Below are positions 8,342 to 15,163 of a DNA stretch of 64,000 bases, piece by piece. This DNA is from Flavobacterium circumlabens (lineage in GTDB: Bacteria > Bacteroidota > Bacteroidia > Flavobacteriales > Flavobacteriaceae): positions 186,001 to 250,000 of the forward strand of contig NZ_SLWA01000003.1 of NCBI RefSeq assembly GCF_004345565.1, given 5' to 3'. The notes under the pieces were generated by a model. The model worked only from the letters and a program-made list of their open reading frames with translations, did not search any database and was not told the DNA's origin. Both the position numbers and the translations under genes were made by a program. Each line of letters opens with the position of its first letter. The first letter of the stretch is position 1.

Positions 8342-9396
8342 CCATTTACGATTTAAAATCCCAAACCCTAATCCTCTTCGAAGTTATTTCAGGAAGTAAA
8401 TCTTTTGGGTTAAATACACCAACATCAGATACCGATATAAAAGGCGTTTATTATCTGCCCAAAGAAAAGTTTTTTGGGTTAGAGTATATTCCGCAGATCA
8501 GTAATGACACCAACGATGAGGTTTATTATGAGATTGGTCGTTTTGTAGAATTACTGCTTAAAAATAATCCTAATATACTCGAGATTCTGGCTTCGCCGGA
8601 AGATTGTGTTTTGTACAAACATCCGTTAATGGAGCATTTACAGATAGAAGATTTTTTATCTAAACTCTGCAAAGACTCTTTTGCCGGTTATGCCGTAACG
8701 CAAATCAAAAAGGCGAGAGGTTTAAATAAGAAAATTGTAAACCCAATGGCAAAGGAAAAGAAAAGTCTTTTGGATTTCTGTTATATTCTTAAAGGTTATG
8801 AAACTGTTGGGGCCAATACTTTTTTAGCAGAAAATAATTTAAAGCAGGAACAATGCGGTTTGGTGAATTTGCCTAATTCAAAAGGAATGTTTGCGTTGTT
8901 TTACGATCAGGATAAAACGTTAGGTTATAAAGGAATAATTCAAAAAGAAAGCTCGAATGAAGTTTCACTTTCTTCAATTCCTAAAAACGAAAAATTAATT
9001 GGTTATTTATCCTGTAATCAGGATGGATATTCTAAATATTGCAAAGAATATACGGAGTACTGGAGTTGGATAGAGAAACGAAACGAAGATCGTTACAATA
9101 CGAATCAGCAACACGGTAAAAATTACGATAGCAAAAACATGATGCATACGATTCGCCTTTTGCAAACTGCTGAACAAATTCTATCAACAGGGAAATTAAA
9201 TATTAGAGTTCCTAATCGCGAAGAATTACTGGATATAAAAGCCGGAAATAAAGAATACGATGATTTACTGGAGATGGCAGATAATTTGATCGTGTCGATA
9301 GAAAACCATTATCTGACATCAATTTTACCTGAAAAACCGGATGAAGAAAAGGTAATTCAGACTTTAATCAAAATCAGAGAAGAATTATATCAATAA
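8338..9396 (+). CDS. RlaP-like nucleotidyltransferase (second copy)
   Basis: A 352-residue member of the same nucleotidyltransferase group as the gene at 5601, with VISGSKSFGLNTPTSDTDIKG (G19-S20, D31, D33). It is about 100 residues longer; the C-terminal part contains the helical region WSWIEKRNEDRY and NMMHTIRLLQTAEQIL, typical of this family. The start overlaps the OLD gene as ATGA. The two copies are clearly diverged, so they are paralogues or separate imports rather than a recent duplication. A stem-loop follows at 9403-9430 and would end the operon. Confidence 0.8.
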   Translation: MTIYDLKSQTLILFEVISGSKSFGLNTPTSDTDIKGVYYLPKEKFFGLEYIPQISNDTNDEVYYEIGRFVELLLKNNPNILEILASPEDCVLYKHPLMEHLQIEDFLSKLCKDSFAGYAVTQIKKARGLNKKIVNPMAKEKKSLLDFCYILKGYETVGANTFLAENNLKQEQCGLVNLPNSKGMFALFYDQDKTLGYKGIIQKESSNEVSLSSIPKNEKLIGYLSCNQDGYSKYCKEYTEYWSWIEKRNEDRYNTNQQHGKNYDSKNMMHTIRLLQTAEQILSTGKLNIRVPNREELLDIKAGNKEYDDLLEMADNLIVSIENHYLTSILPEKPDEEKVIQTLIKIREELYQ

Positions 9397-9402
9397 AAGA
9401 TA

Positions 9403-9430
9403 AAAATCGCACTCACTTAGGGCGATTTTT
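9403..9430 (+). terminator. Terminator of the RlaP-OLD-RlaP operon
   Basis: AAAAATCGC pairs with GCGATTTTT around an 11-base loop, followed by T-rich sequence. It ends the rightward run and faces the leftward two-component operon. Confidence 0.75.
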
Positions 9431-9502
9431 AATTTAACGTAAGATCTATCAGTTCTAAAAGCAACTATTTTATACCGCCTTTTGTAGAGAGACTTTAGGA
9501 GA

Positions 9503-10297
9503 TTATAATTGTAATGGATAAACAAACAATAAGTAAGAACCTTTTTGTACAGGAACAATCCTAAAAGTTCCGTTGATAGCTTCCATTCGTAAAGACATAT
9601 TAGTTAAACCATTTCCTTTTTGAATTGTATCTGATAATCCAATACCATCATCGATGATTGCAATTTTAAAGGAAGAATCCGTTTGTTCAAACTGAATATG
9701 AATGTTCTTTGCCTGGCTATGTTTATAAACATTATGAACGGCTTCCTTAATCACTAGAAAAAGGTTTCGTCTTGCTTTTGCAGATAAATTAGTTTCCTTT
9801 TCAAGAATGCTTGAATCCAATTTTGAATCAACTGTAGTTTTATCCAAAAAGCGTTTGACATACAAACCGGTATATTCAATAAAATTGCCAATAGTATCAT
9901 TTTGCGAATTCAAACTCCAAAGAATTTCCCGCATGGCTAAATTCATATCCTCAGAAGTATTTATAATTGCTTCCAGATCTTCTGAATAAGTTTCCATTGG
10001 CATTTTATATTTTAAAAACTCAGCCTGAAGTTTTATAGCAGAAATTCCGGCACCTAAATCATCATGCATATCTTGAGAAATGCGTTCTCTTTCTAACTGA
10101 ATCGCTTTTTGACGCTCTAATTCTTTCTGCAACAATCGGTTTTTGAATTCACTTTCTTTTATCTGATCTTCTTGCTGCTGAATTAATTGTTTTTTATTGT
10201 AAATAAATACGACCATCACAATGAAACCGACAAAAAGTAACATCACAATAATGGCAATGATATAAGTGACTTTTATTTCTTGTGGAAGCTCTTTCAT
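9503..10297 (-). CDS. Sensor histidine kinase (HisKA_3/NarL class)
   Basis: A 264-residue kinase with a single N-terminal membrane helix (about residues 11-33), a coiled-coil linker rich in Lys/Glu/Gln (about 34-72), the phospho-acceptor box ERISQDMHDDLGAG (H78), the N box EAVHNVYKH (N189), and the G boxes DDGIG (216-220) and GNGL (about 228-231). It has almost no periplasmic part, so the signal may come through a partner, perhaps the multi-pass protein encoded just upstream, whose gene overlaps by four bases. It is the last gene of a four-gene leftward operon headed by a LuxR-type response regulator, its expected phosphotransfer target. Confidence 0.9.
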   Translation of the reverse strand: MKELPQEIKVTYIIAIIVMLLFVGFIVMVVFIYNKKQLIQQQEDQIKESEFKNRLLQKELERQKAIQLERERISQDMHDDLGAGISAIKLQAEFLKYKMPMETYSEDLEAIINTSEDMNLAMREILWSLNSQNDTIGNFIEYTGLYVKRFLDKTTVDSKLDSSILEKETNLSAKARRNLFLVIKEAVHNVYKHSQAKNIHIQFEQTDSSFKIAIIDDGIGLSDTIQKGNGLTNMSLRMEAINGTFRIVPVQKGSYLLFVYPLQL

Positions 10298-10935
10298 TTA
10301 TTTTTATTTTTTGCAATTGTTTCATATTTCATTAAACCCTTAAAAAATAAAAGATACATAATGCTATTTACGATGTATACCAATTCTCTTAGTAAAATTA
10401 AAAAACCCTGATCGGTACTATCAAAAAGATATCTTGGAATTACTCTAAAAATAAAAAAACAGCCCCAAAGCAGCAAAGCAGCTGAAATCCAAAAAATAGG
10501 ATCATCCGTAATTTTACCTTCTGATGGCAAAGCAATTTTTTGATAAAACCACAGCATTGTATTTAAAATATAAAAGATAGGTAAAGCGATGACTAATTTT
10601 GAATCTAAATTTTCAACCAGAAAGTTTGTAGATACTAAAATATAAATCATGAGAATAAAAGAAAACAAACTAGCTATCTTTTTTAGATTTTTATGGAATT
10701 GTATGGAGTAATAAAACGAAAAAAACAAAATACAGAATACACAATACACATTATACTGGAAACTCCATTTCGAATTTTTATCTATTAAAAGAATTATCCA
10801 GGAAAATAGTTCTACAAGAAAAGTAATAAAAAGATATATCAATAAATAGTTTTGACTAGAAAGATTAAATTTTCCAGCCAAAACTATTGATTTTAATAGT
10901 GTTATAAGTAATATTATCTCATAAACATATATCAT
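10294..10935 (-). CDS. Multi-pass membrane protein of the two-component operon
   Basis: A 213-residue hydrophobic protein with about six or seven predicted membrane helices and no motif I recognise. Aromatic-rich helices (LVELFSWIILLID, FWISAALLLWGCFFIF) resemble seven-helix sensory membrane domains in general. Its start overlaps the stop of the upstream gene by one base and its stop overlaps the histidine kinase by ATGA, so it is tightly co-translated with the kinase. A sensory or membrane-anchor role for the kinase is inferred from this arrangement alone. Confidence 0.65.
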   Translation of the reverse strand: MIYVYEIILLITLLKSIVLAGKFNLSSQNYLLIYLFITFLVELFSWIILLIDKNSKWSFQYNVYCVFCILFFSFYYSIQFHKNLKKIASLFSFILMIYILVSTNFLVENLDSKLVIALPIFYILNTMLWFYQKIALPSEGKITDDPIFWISAALLLWGCFFIFRVIPRYLFDSTDQGFLILLRELVYIVNSIMYLLFFKGLMKYETIAKNKNK

Positions 10936-11591
10936 TAAGGCCTTAAGTTGCCTAGGTCATAACCAATACTTTCATCATATAAGTTATTGCTTTTATTATA
11001 AAGTGCATGAACACTAAAGGCAATTCTATTATTTCTGTCTGTAAAATCGGCTAATATTTCATTCTCTGGATTAGTAGAACTATATTGAATCATAGTAAAT
11101 CTTAACGAAGTAATAGTAGGGTATAATCTTTCCATTTCTTCTATGTACGCTTCAATTTCATCTAAAGTATAAAAAATCAAAGTGTCTTTTGATCTAGTGT
11201 GATTATATAATTTATATCCTAAACCTTTGTCAAAATCACCTACAATACCTGTAATATCTTGCTCTATAAAAACGTCTCCTTGTAAAGTATATAAAACGTC
11301 ACTATCACTATTAGTAGTATCATATATAATCTCGCATCCTTCATTATCCGAAAATGATAAACCTAAGCTTAATAAGCTATTTTTTTCGGTATAATAAAAT
11401 TTACAGTTTTTTTTAGTTTTGCTTAAAATTAAGTTTTTAAATTCTTGAAAATCAATTAAAAAGCTTTTAGTTAGACCAGCGATATTAAGATCTTTATACC
11501 TTTTTGTAAAATGATTTTCTACTTCTTCGTCAATCTTTTTTTTAAAAAGAATTCCATCAATTTTTTCTTGTTGTAATTTTTCTAATTCCAT
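10935..11591 (-). CDS. Unknown soluble protein of the two-component operon
   Basis: A 218-residue protein with no signal peptide, membrane helix or known motif. It starts five bases downstream of the response regulator stop and touches the membrane protein gene, so it is part of the operon. The sequence mixes a charged helical N-terminus with a beta-rich middle (GCEIIYDTTNSDSDVLYTL, QDITGIVGDFDKGLGYKL). A cytoplasmic cofactor or signal-receiving role is only a guess. Confidence 0.6.
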   Translation of the reverse strand: MELEKLQQEKIDGILFKKKIDEEVENHFTKRYKDLNIAGLTKSFLIDFQEFKNLILSKTKKNCKFYYTEKNSLLSLGLSFSDNEGCEIIYDTTNSDSDVLYTLQGDVFIEQDITGIVGDFDKGLGYKLYNHTRSKDTLIFYTLDEIEAYIEEMERLYPTITSLRFTMIQYSSTNPENEILADFTDRNNRIAFSVHALYNKSNNLYDESIGYDLGNLRP

Positions 11592-11596
11592 GATTT

Positions 11597-12226
11597 CTAG
11601 TTTTTGGTGTTAAACTTGTTAATTGCTTCAATTTTGTTACTTACCTGTAATTTTCTGTAAATATTACCGATGTGTTTTTTAATGGTATCAATAGTGACAC
11701 TTTTTTTATCGGCAATTTCTTTATAGAGAAGCCCTTGCGCCAGCAATTCAAGAACTTCTTTTTCGGTTACCGTAAGTAATGCTAAAGTTTGTACTTGCAC
11801 TTTTGTTTCCTGAAAATGTTGTAAAACACGCTTAGCAATAGCAAAACTCATCGGGGCACCTCCATTGTGAGCTTCTGTAATGGCCTGAATAATTTTAGTC
11901 AGCGGGTCCCCTTTTACAAGATAACCGCTCGCACCTGCACGCAATGCCGAAAATATTTTTTCGTCATTCTCAAAACTGGTGCACATTACGAAAGTAGTGC
12001 CCGGCATTAATTCTGTTAGTTTAAAAACAATATCAATACCCGATAAATCCTGCAGTTGAATGTCCATCAGAACCACGTCTGGTTCCAGGGCTTCCAATTT
12101 TTGCAAAGCATTTTTACCATTAAAAAATTGAGCTACACATTCCATATCTTTCTGGAAGTCGATGATATTCTTTAAGGCCTGATTGTAATTCTTATCATCT
12201 TCTACTATGGCTACTCTTATTTTCAT
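11597..12226 (-). CDS. LuxR/NarL-type response regulator
   Basis: A 209-residue two-domain regulator. The receiver has the acidic pair EDD (residues 9-11), phospho-acceptor D55 in VVLMDIQL, the conserved Thr/Ser strand FVMCTSF and K in GYLVKGD. The C-terminal LuxR helix-turn-helix is LTVTEKEVLELLAQGLLYKEI...DTIKKHIGNIYRKL (about 147-195). It heads the operon with two unknown genes and a histidine kinase. A symmetric ACCC-N4-GGGT site lies 49-69 bases upstream of its start, and the same site stands before two divergent genes, so it probably regulates itself and those genes. Confidence 0.92.
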   Translation of the reverse strand: MKIRVAIVEDDKNYNQALKNIIDFQKDMECVAQFFNGKNALQKLEALEPDVVLMDIQLQDLSGIDIVFKLTELMPGTTFVMCTSFENDEKIFSALRAGASGYLVKGDPLTKIIQAITEAHNGGAPMSFAIAKRVLQHFQETKVQVQTLALLTVTEKEVLELLAQGLLYKEIADKKSVTIDTIKKHIGNIYRKLQVSNKIEAINKFNTKN

Positions 12227-12245
12227 GGCGTTACATTTTCTTTTA

Positions 12246-12295
12246 CAAAGTTGTGCAATAAGCTCATTGAGCGCAATTACCCTTTCGGGTGATAT
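12246..12295 (-). promoter_or_regulatory. Operator and promoter of the response regulator operon
   Basis: The inverted copy of the shared operator (ACCC-N4-GGGT flanked by ATATC and AATT) lies at 12275-12295. Reading leftward, a weak -7 box CAACTTTG (12246-12253, seven of eight matches to TAnnTTTG) follows after 21 bases, the same geometry as at 12374 and 13255. Confidence 0.6.
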
Positions 12296-12373
12296 TTGAA
12301 ATTAACATGGAAAGACGAATGTTAAATATCGAATAAACTTACAAAAAAATATATAAGAAATTCAAAAAATAAA

Positions 12374-12424
12374 ATATCACCCAAACGGGTAATTGATTGA
12401 TATGCTGTTCTCAAAATACATTTG
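12374..12424 (+). promoter_or_regulatory. Operator and promoter of gene 12452
   Basis: ATATCACCC-AAAC-GGGTAATT at 12374-12394, then a TTG element and the -7 box TACATTTG at 12417-12424, 22 bases after the operator. The block is almost identical to 13255-13305. Its place just upstream of the -33 region fits an activator site. Confidence 0.75.
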
Positions 12425-12451
12425 AACCAATAACTTTAAAACATAAAAATC

Positions 12452-13072
12452 ATGAAAAACTTAATTACAGCACTGTTTGTCCTTTTAATTAGTAACAATT
12501 TAGTAAAGGCACAAGACCAACCTACGAGATGCGAAAATGCAGTAACGCCCTTTGATGTTAATATGAAAGGAAAAATTACAAGTCAGGTTAGATCAGCACA
12601 TCAATATTATATGTATAGCAAAGATCCGGCTGCAGGAGATACTTACGCAGAGAGAACTTTAAATTTGCAAAAAGAAATAGTTAAAACTTTTCAGGCTTTT
12701 ATGAAAGCTCGAAGAGAAGAATATAGAAAAACAGTATGTTACTACTATAAAGTAGATTGGAATAAACCCGGTAATAGTAGTAATAGAACTTTAACAGTTC
12801 AACCAGGTTTTTATTTACTGACAGGTACTTTGAAAAGAACTTTGAATGGAGATTGGAAAGGAGGGCCTGTTTGGAGTCCAAATGAAATCAACCCAACATC
12901 AATTACATGGAGAACTGGGGGACATAAAAAAAGTAATACATTTGTAGACATTCAGGCTGTTTATGATCAGAATTATGTAGATAATACTATAATTAATGAA
13001 TTGAATCAAGCAAGAAAAGAACTCAATGATTTAGGTATTCCTACAGAATTACCTCCGTTTTTAGAAGTATAA
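12452..13072 (+). CDS. Secreted protein of unknown function
   Basis: A 206-residue protein with a clear signal peptide (MKNLITALFVLLISNNLVKA, cleavage likely before QDQ). I recognise no domain. The mature part has two cysteines (in TRCENAV and KTVCYYYKV), a helical first half and a polar, proline-containing second half with GGPVWSPNEINPTSITW. It has its own operator-controlled promoter shared with the divergent two-component operon, and a terminator at 13150-13182, so it is a single-gene unit that is a likely target of that regulator. Confidence 0.65.
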   Translation: MKNLITALFVLLISNNLVKAQDQPTRCENAVTPFDVNMKGKITSQVRSAHQYYMYSKDPAAGDTYAERTLNLQKEIVKTFQAFMKARREEYRKTVCYYYKVDWNKPGNSSNRTLTVQPGFYLLTGTLKRTLNGDWKGGPVWSPNEINPTSITWRTGGHKKSNTFVDIQAVYDQNYVDNTIINELNQARKELNDLGIPTELPPFLEV

Positions 13073-13149
13073 GTACTGCCTCTGCGTTATGCGAAAACTT
13101 CTGCTTTCGTAATGACCTCATAAATCAAAATTTTGCAAATAAATTGAAC

Positions 13150-13182
13150 TGCCCTCAAAAAGTAAAATACTAGTTGGGGGCA
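13150..13182 (+). terminator. Terminator after gene 12452
   Basis: TGCCCTCAA pairs with TTGGGGGCA (one G-T wobble) around a 15-base loop, followed by TTTTTA. Confidence 0.7.
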
Positions 13183-13254
13183 TTTTTATATTACAAATTA
13201 AGCTAAACCAGCTATAAAATTTAACAACAAATAGAGTTGTAAAAAAAAGAAAGA

Positions 13255-13305
13255 ATATCACCCAAACGGGTAATTGATTGATATGCTGTTGTCAGGATAC
13301 ATTTG
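13255..13305 (+). promoter_or_regulatory. Operator and promoter of genes 13333-14825
   Basis: A second exact copy of the operator at 13255-13275, TTG at 13278-13280, a 17-base spacer and the -7 box TACATTTG at 13298-13305. About 37 bases from the operator onward are identical to the block at 12374, which suggests duplication of a promoter module. Confidence 0.75.
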
Positions 13306-13332
13306 AAAGGTTAACTAAAAACACTAGAAATC

Positions 13333-13629
13333 ATGAAAACAATTAAGGTAAAAGTTAGAATTAGTGGTGGATTAGCACCCGTGCCAATTAAAGTTGAAAT
13401 CAAAAACGTGGATACTCGTGAAGAAATTGAGTATGAATCTCCAACTTCTTTTAATCAAGATTTTAATATAGAAAGCGGTCGATATACCCTTCAACTATTT
13501 GGAATGAACCCTATAAATGGAAAAACAGAAATTGAGGTATCGGGTAGTTTTACCAGAGGACCATTTCATAATGCTAAAAGAGTGACAGCGAAGCCATTCA
13601 TTACTGAATTATTTTATTTCGAAATTTAA
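13333..13629 (+). CDS. Small beta-rich protein of unknown function
   Basis: A 98-residue protein without a signal peptide. Alternating strands (TIKVKVRISGG, VPIKVEIKNV, GRYTLQLFGM, KTEIEVSGSF) suggest a small beta-sandwich. No family is recognised. It lies 11 bases upstream of a gene for an exported protein and behind an operator shared with the adjacent two-component system, so it should be co-regulated with 12452 and 13641. Confidence 0.6.
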   Translation: MKTIKVKVRISGGLAPVPIKVEIKNVDTREEIEYESPTSFNQDFNIESGRYTLQLFGMNPINGKTEIEVSGSFTRGPFHNAKRVTAKPFITELFYFEI

Positions 13630-13640
13630 ATAAACAGATC

Positions 13641-14825
13641 ATGAAAAAATATTTTATAAGCTTGCTACTTTTAATGTCTGTTCATGTTGTGTTAGCGCAA
13701 GATGAAGAAGTACAAAAATTCAGAGAAGCTACGGATAATTCAAAATCAGGAAATTACAAAGAAGTTTTATCTAATTTATTTCAATTAGGAACTAGTAATT
13801 TAACGGGGCCAAACAAAAGTGTCGAATTTAATTCTACTTTATACGGTATTAAATCTATTTTTTGCGATAGTATCACAACAGATAAAGTTTTTTCTGAACA
13901 GAAATTTTCAAGAAATTTAGAGTTCAATACGAAGCTTAATTTCGATGAACAATTTAATTACAAAGGATTTTCTGGCGGAATTACTTACGCTTTGATTAAT
14001 CAGAGAGACAAAGACGTTGCCAATTTCAAAGATACAGATCTATACAAGAATTTACAATTTTTTAATAATCAATCATCTGAAATACAGTTTGGTTTTGTTA
14101 ATGATTTAACTAAAATACATGATGATTTTGTTGATGAATTAACTAAAACAGGTGACAAGGAGTTAAGTGCAAAAATAGAAGCTATAAACATAGCAGCCTC
14201 TATACTTATAAATAAAGAATTTGATAAAATAGAGGAATTAAGTAAATCAAATATTTATTTTGATAAAATCATTACTGAGTTTGAAAACCGAAACAAATCG
14301 ATAAATTTGAAAGATTATATTACGAAAATTAATAAATTAAGAAAAGAAGAATATTCCAATCTTGAAAAAAAGGCATTATGGACGGTTTCTTTAAATGGAA
14401 CTACTAACGATAAGGGAAATAATCAGAAACTTACTTTCGGGACTGTTTTTTTGCAAGGTTTAAAACGCCTGGAATTAGATATTAGATCAAATTTAATTTA
14501 CTCCGACACTTTAATAGAAAAGAGCGTTCAACGATTAGAATTGAGAAATTGTGCTGGTCTTAACTATAAAATGTATAAAAGAAATGAACAAAGTGTATTT
14601 GAAATAAAATTATATATGGAGTATAATTCGATTTTGAAAAATCAATTACCTGATGAAAAAAAGAATAGTTTTTTAGCGAGTTCCGATTTCAGACTTCGTG
14701 TAACTAAAGACATTTGGATTCCTTTAACTATCAAGTATGATATTGAGAAATCTAATTTTCTTGGTTTTTTGAATGTTACTTATAATTTTGGAAAAGAGGA
14801 CAAAAATAAACTCGAAAATAAATAA
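13641..14825 (+). CDS. Exported protein, possible outer-membrane barrel
   Basis: A 394-residue protein with a signal peptide (MKKYFISLLLLMSVHVVLAQ). The middle is helical and charged (about residues 130-235), and the C-terminal third has alternating aromatic/polar strands ending in FLGFLNVTYNFGKED, which resembles the last strands of an outer-membrane beta-barrel. No family is recognised. It is the second gene of the operator-controlled unit starting at 13255 and is followed by a strong terminator. A target of the adjacent two-component system acting in the envelope is a reasonable inference. Confidence 0.6.
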   Translation: MKKYFISLLLLMSVHVVLAQDEEVQKFREATDNSKSGNYKEVLSNLFQLGTSNLTGPNKSVEFNSTLYGIKSIFCDSITTDKVFSEQKFSRNLEFNTKLNFDEQFNYKGFSGGITYALINQRDKDVANFKDTDLYKNLQFFNNQSSEIQFGFVNDLTKIHDDFVDELTKTGDKELSAKIEAINIAASILINKEFDKIEELSKSNIYFDKIITEFENRNKSINLKDYITKINKLRKEEYSNLEKKALWTVSLNGTTNDKGNNQKLTFGTVFLQGLKRLELDIRSNLIYSDTLIEKSVQRLELRNCAGLNYKMYKRNEQSVFEIKLYMEYNSILKNQLPDEKKNSFLASSDFRLRVTKDIWIPLTIKYDIEKSNFLGFLNVTYNFGKEDKNKLENK

Positions 14826-14851
14826 ATAAATCTTACAGTTTTTCATTGAGT

Positions 14852-14890
14852 AAAACACTGCTGCGCAAAATAATTGCGTAGCAGTGTTTT
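14852..14890 (+). terminator. Strong terminator after 14825
   Basis: AAAACACTGCTGCGCAA pairs with TTGCGTAGCAGTGTTTT around a five-base loop, with T-rich sequence on the downstream side. Confidence 0.85.
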
Positions 14891-14910
14891 TATTTTGGAA
14901 CTTGAGAAAA

Positions 14911-14971
14911 AGCAGGCTTTTAAATCAGGTGTTTTTACTGGGTTTAAAGGCTTTTTGTTTATATACATTTG
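14911..14971 (+). promoter_or_regulatory. Shared promoter block before the PHP-ATPase
   Basis: Near-identical copy of 5531-5591, with box AAATCAGGTGTTTTTAC at 14922 and -7 element TACATTTG at 14964-14971, 42 bases after the start of the box. About 190 bases separate it from the ATG at 15164. That leader shows short interrupted frames (for example 15086-15159, ending LNWYLDLFKDYKIKI) that may be a decayed gene, but nothing identifiable. Confidence 0.65.
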
Positions 14972-15163
14972 GAGGCAGAGATGATTTTTTAAAATTTAAA
15001 TTGAATTTTATGGAAATCCGTAAAGTTGTAATTGAAATGTAAGTCATCTTTGATGAAATGTTTTTTAAAGTAAACAAGGATTAGAAAAATGCTTATTAGT
15101 TGGTAATGAACTTAATTGGTATTTAGATTTATTTAAGGATTATAAAATAAAAATTTAAAAATT

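Noticed and set aside
15000-15163. Small genes in the leader of the PHP-ATPase
   Set aside because: Frames are under 30 codons and interrupted; at most a decayed gene that cannot be identified.
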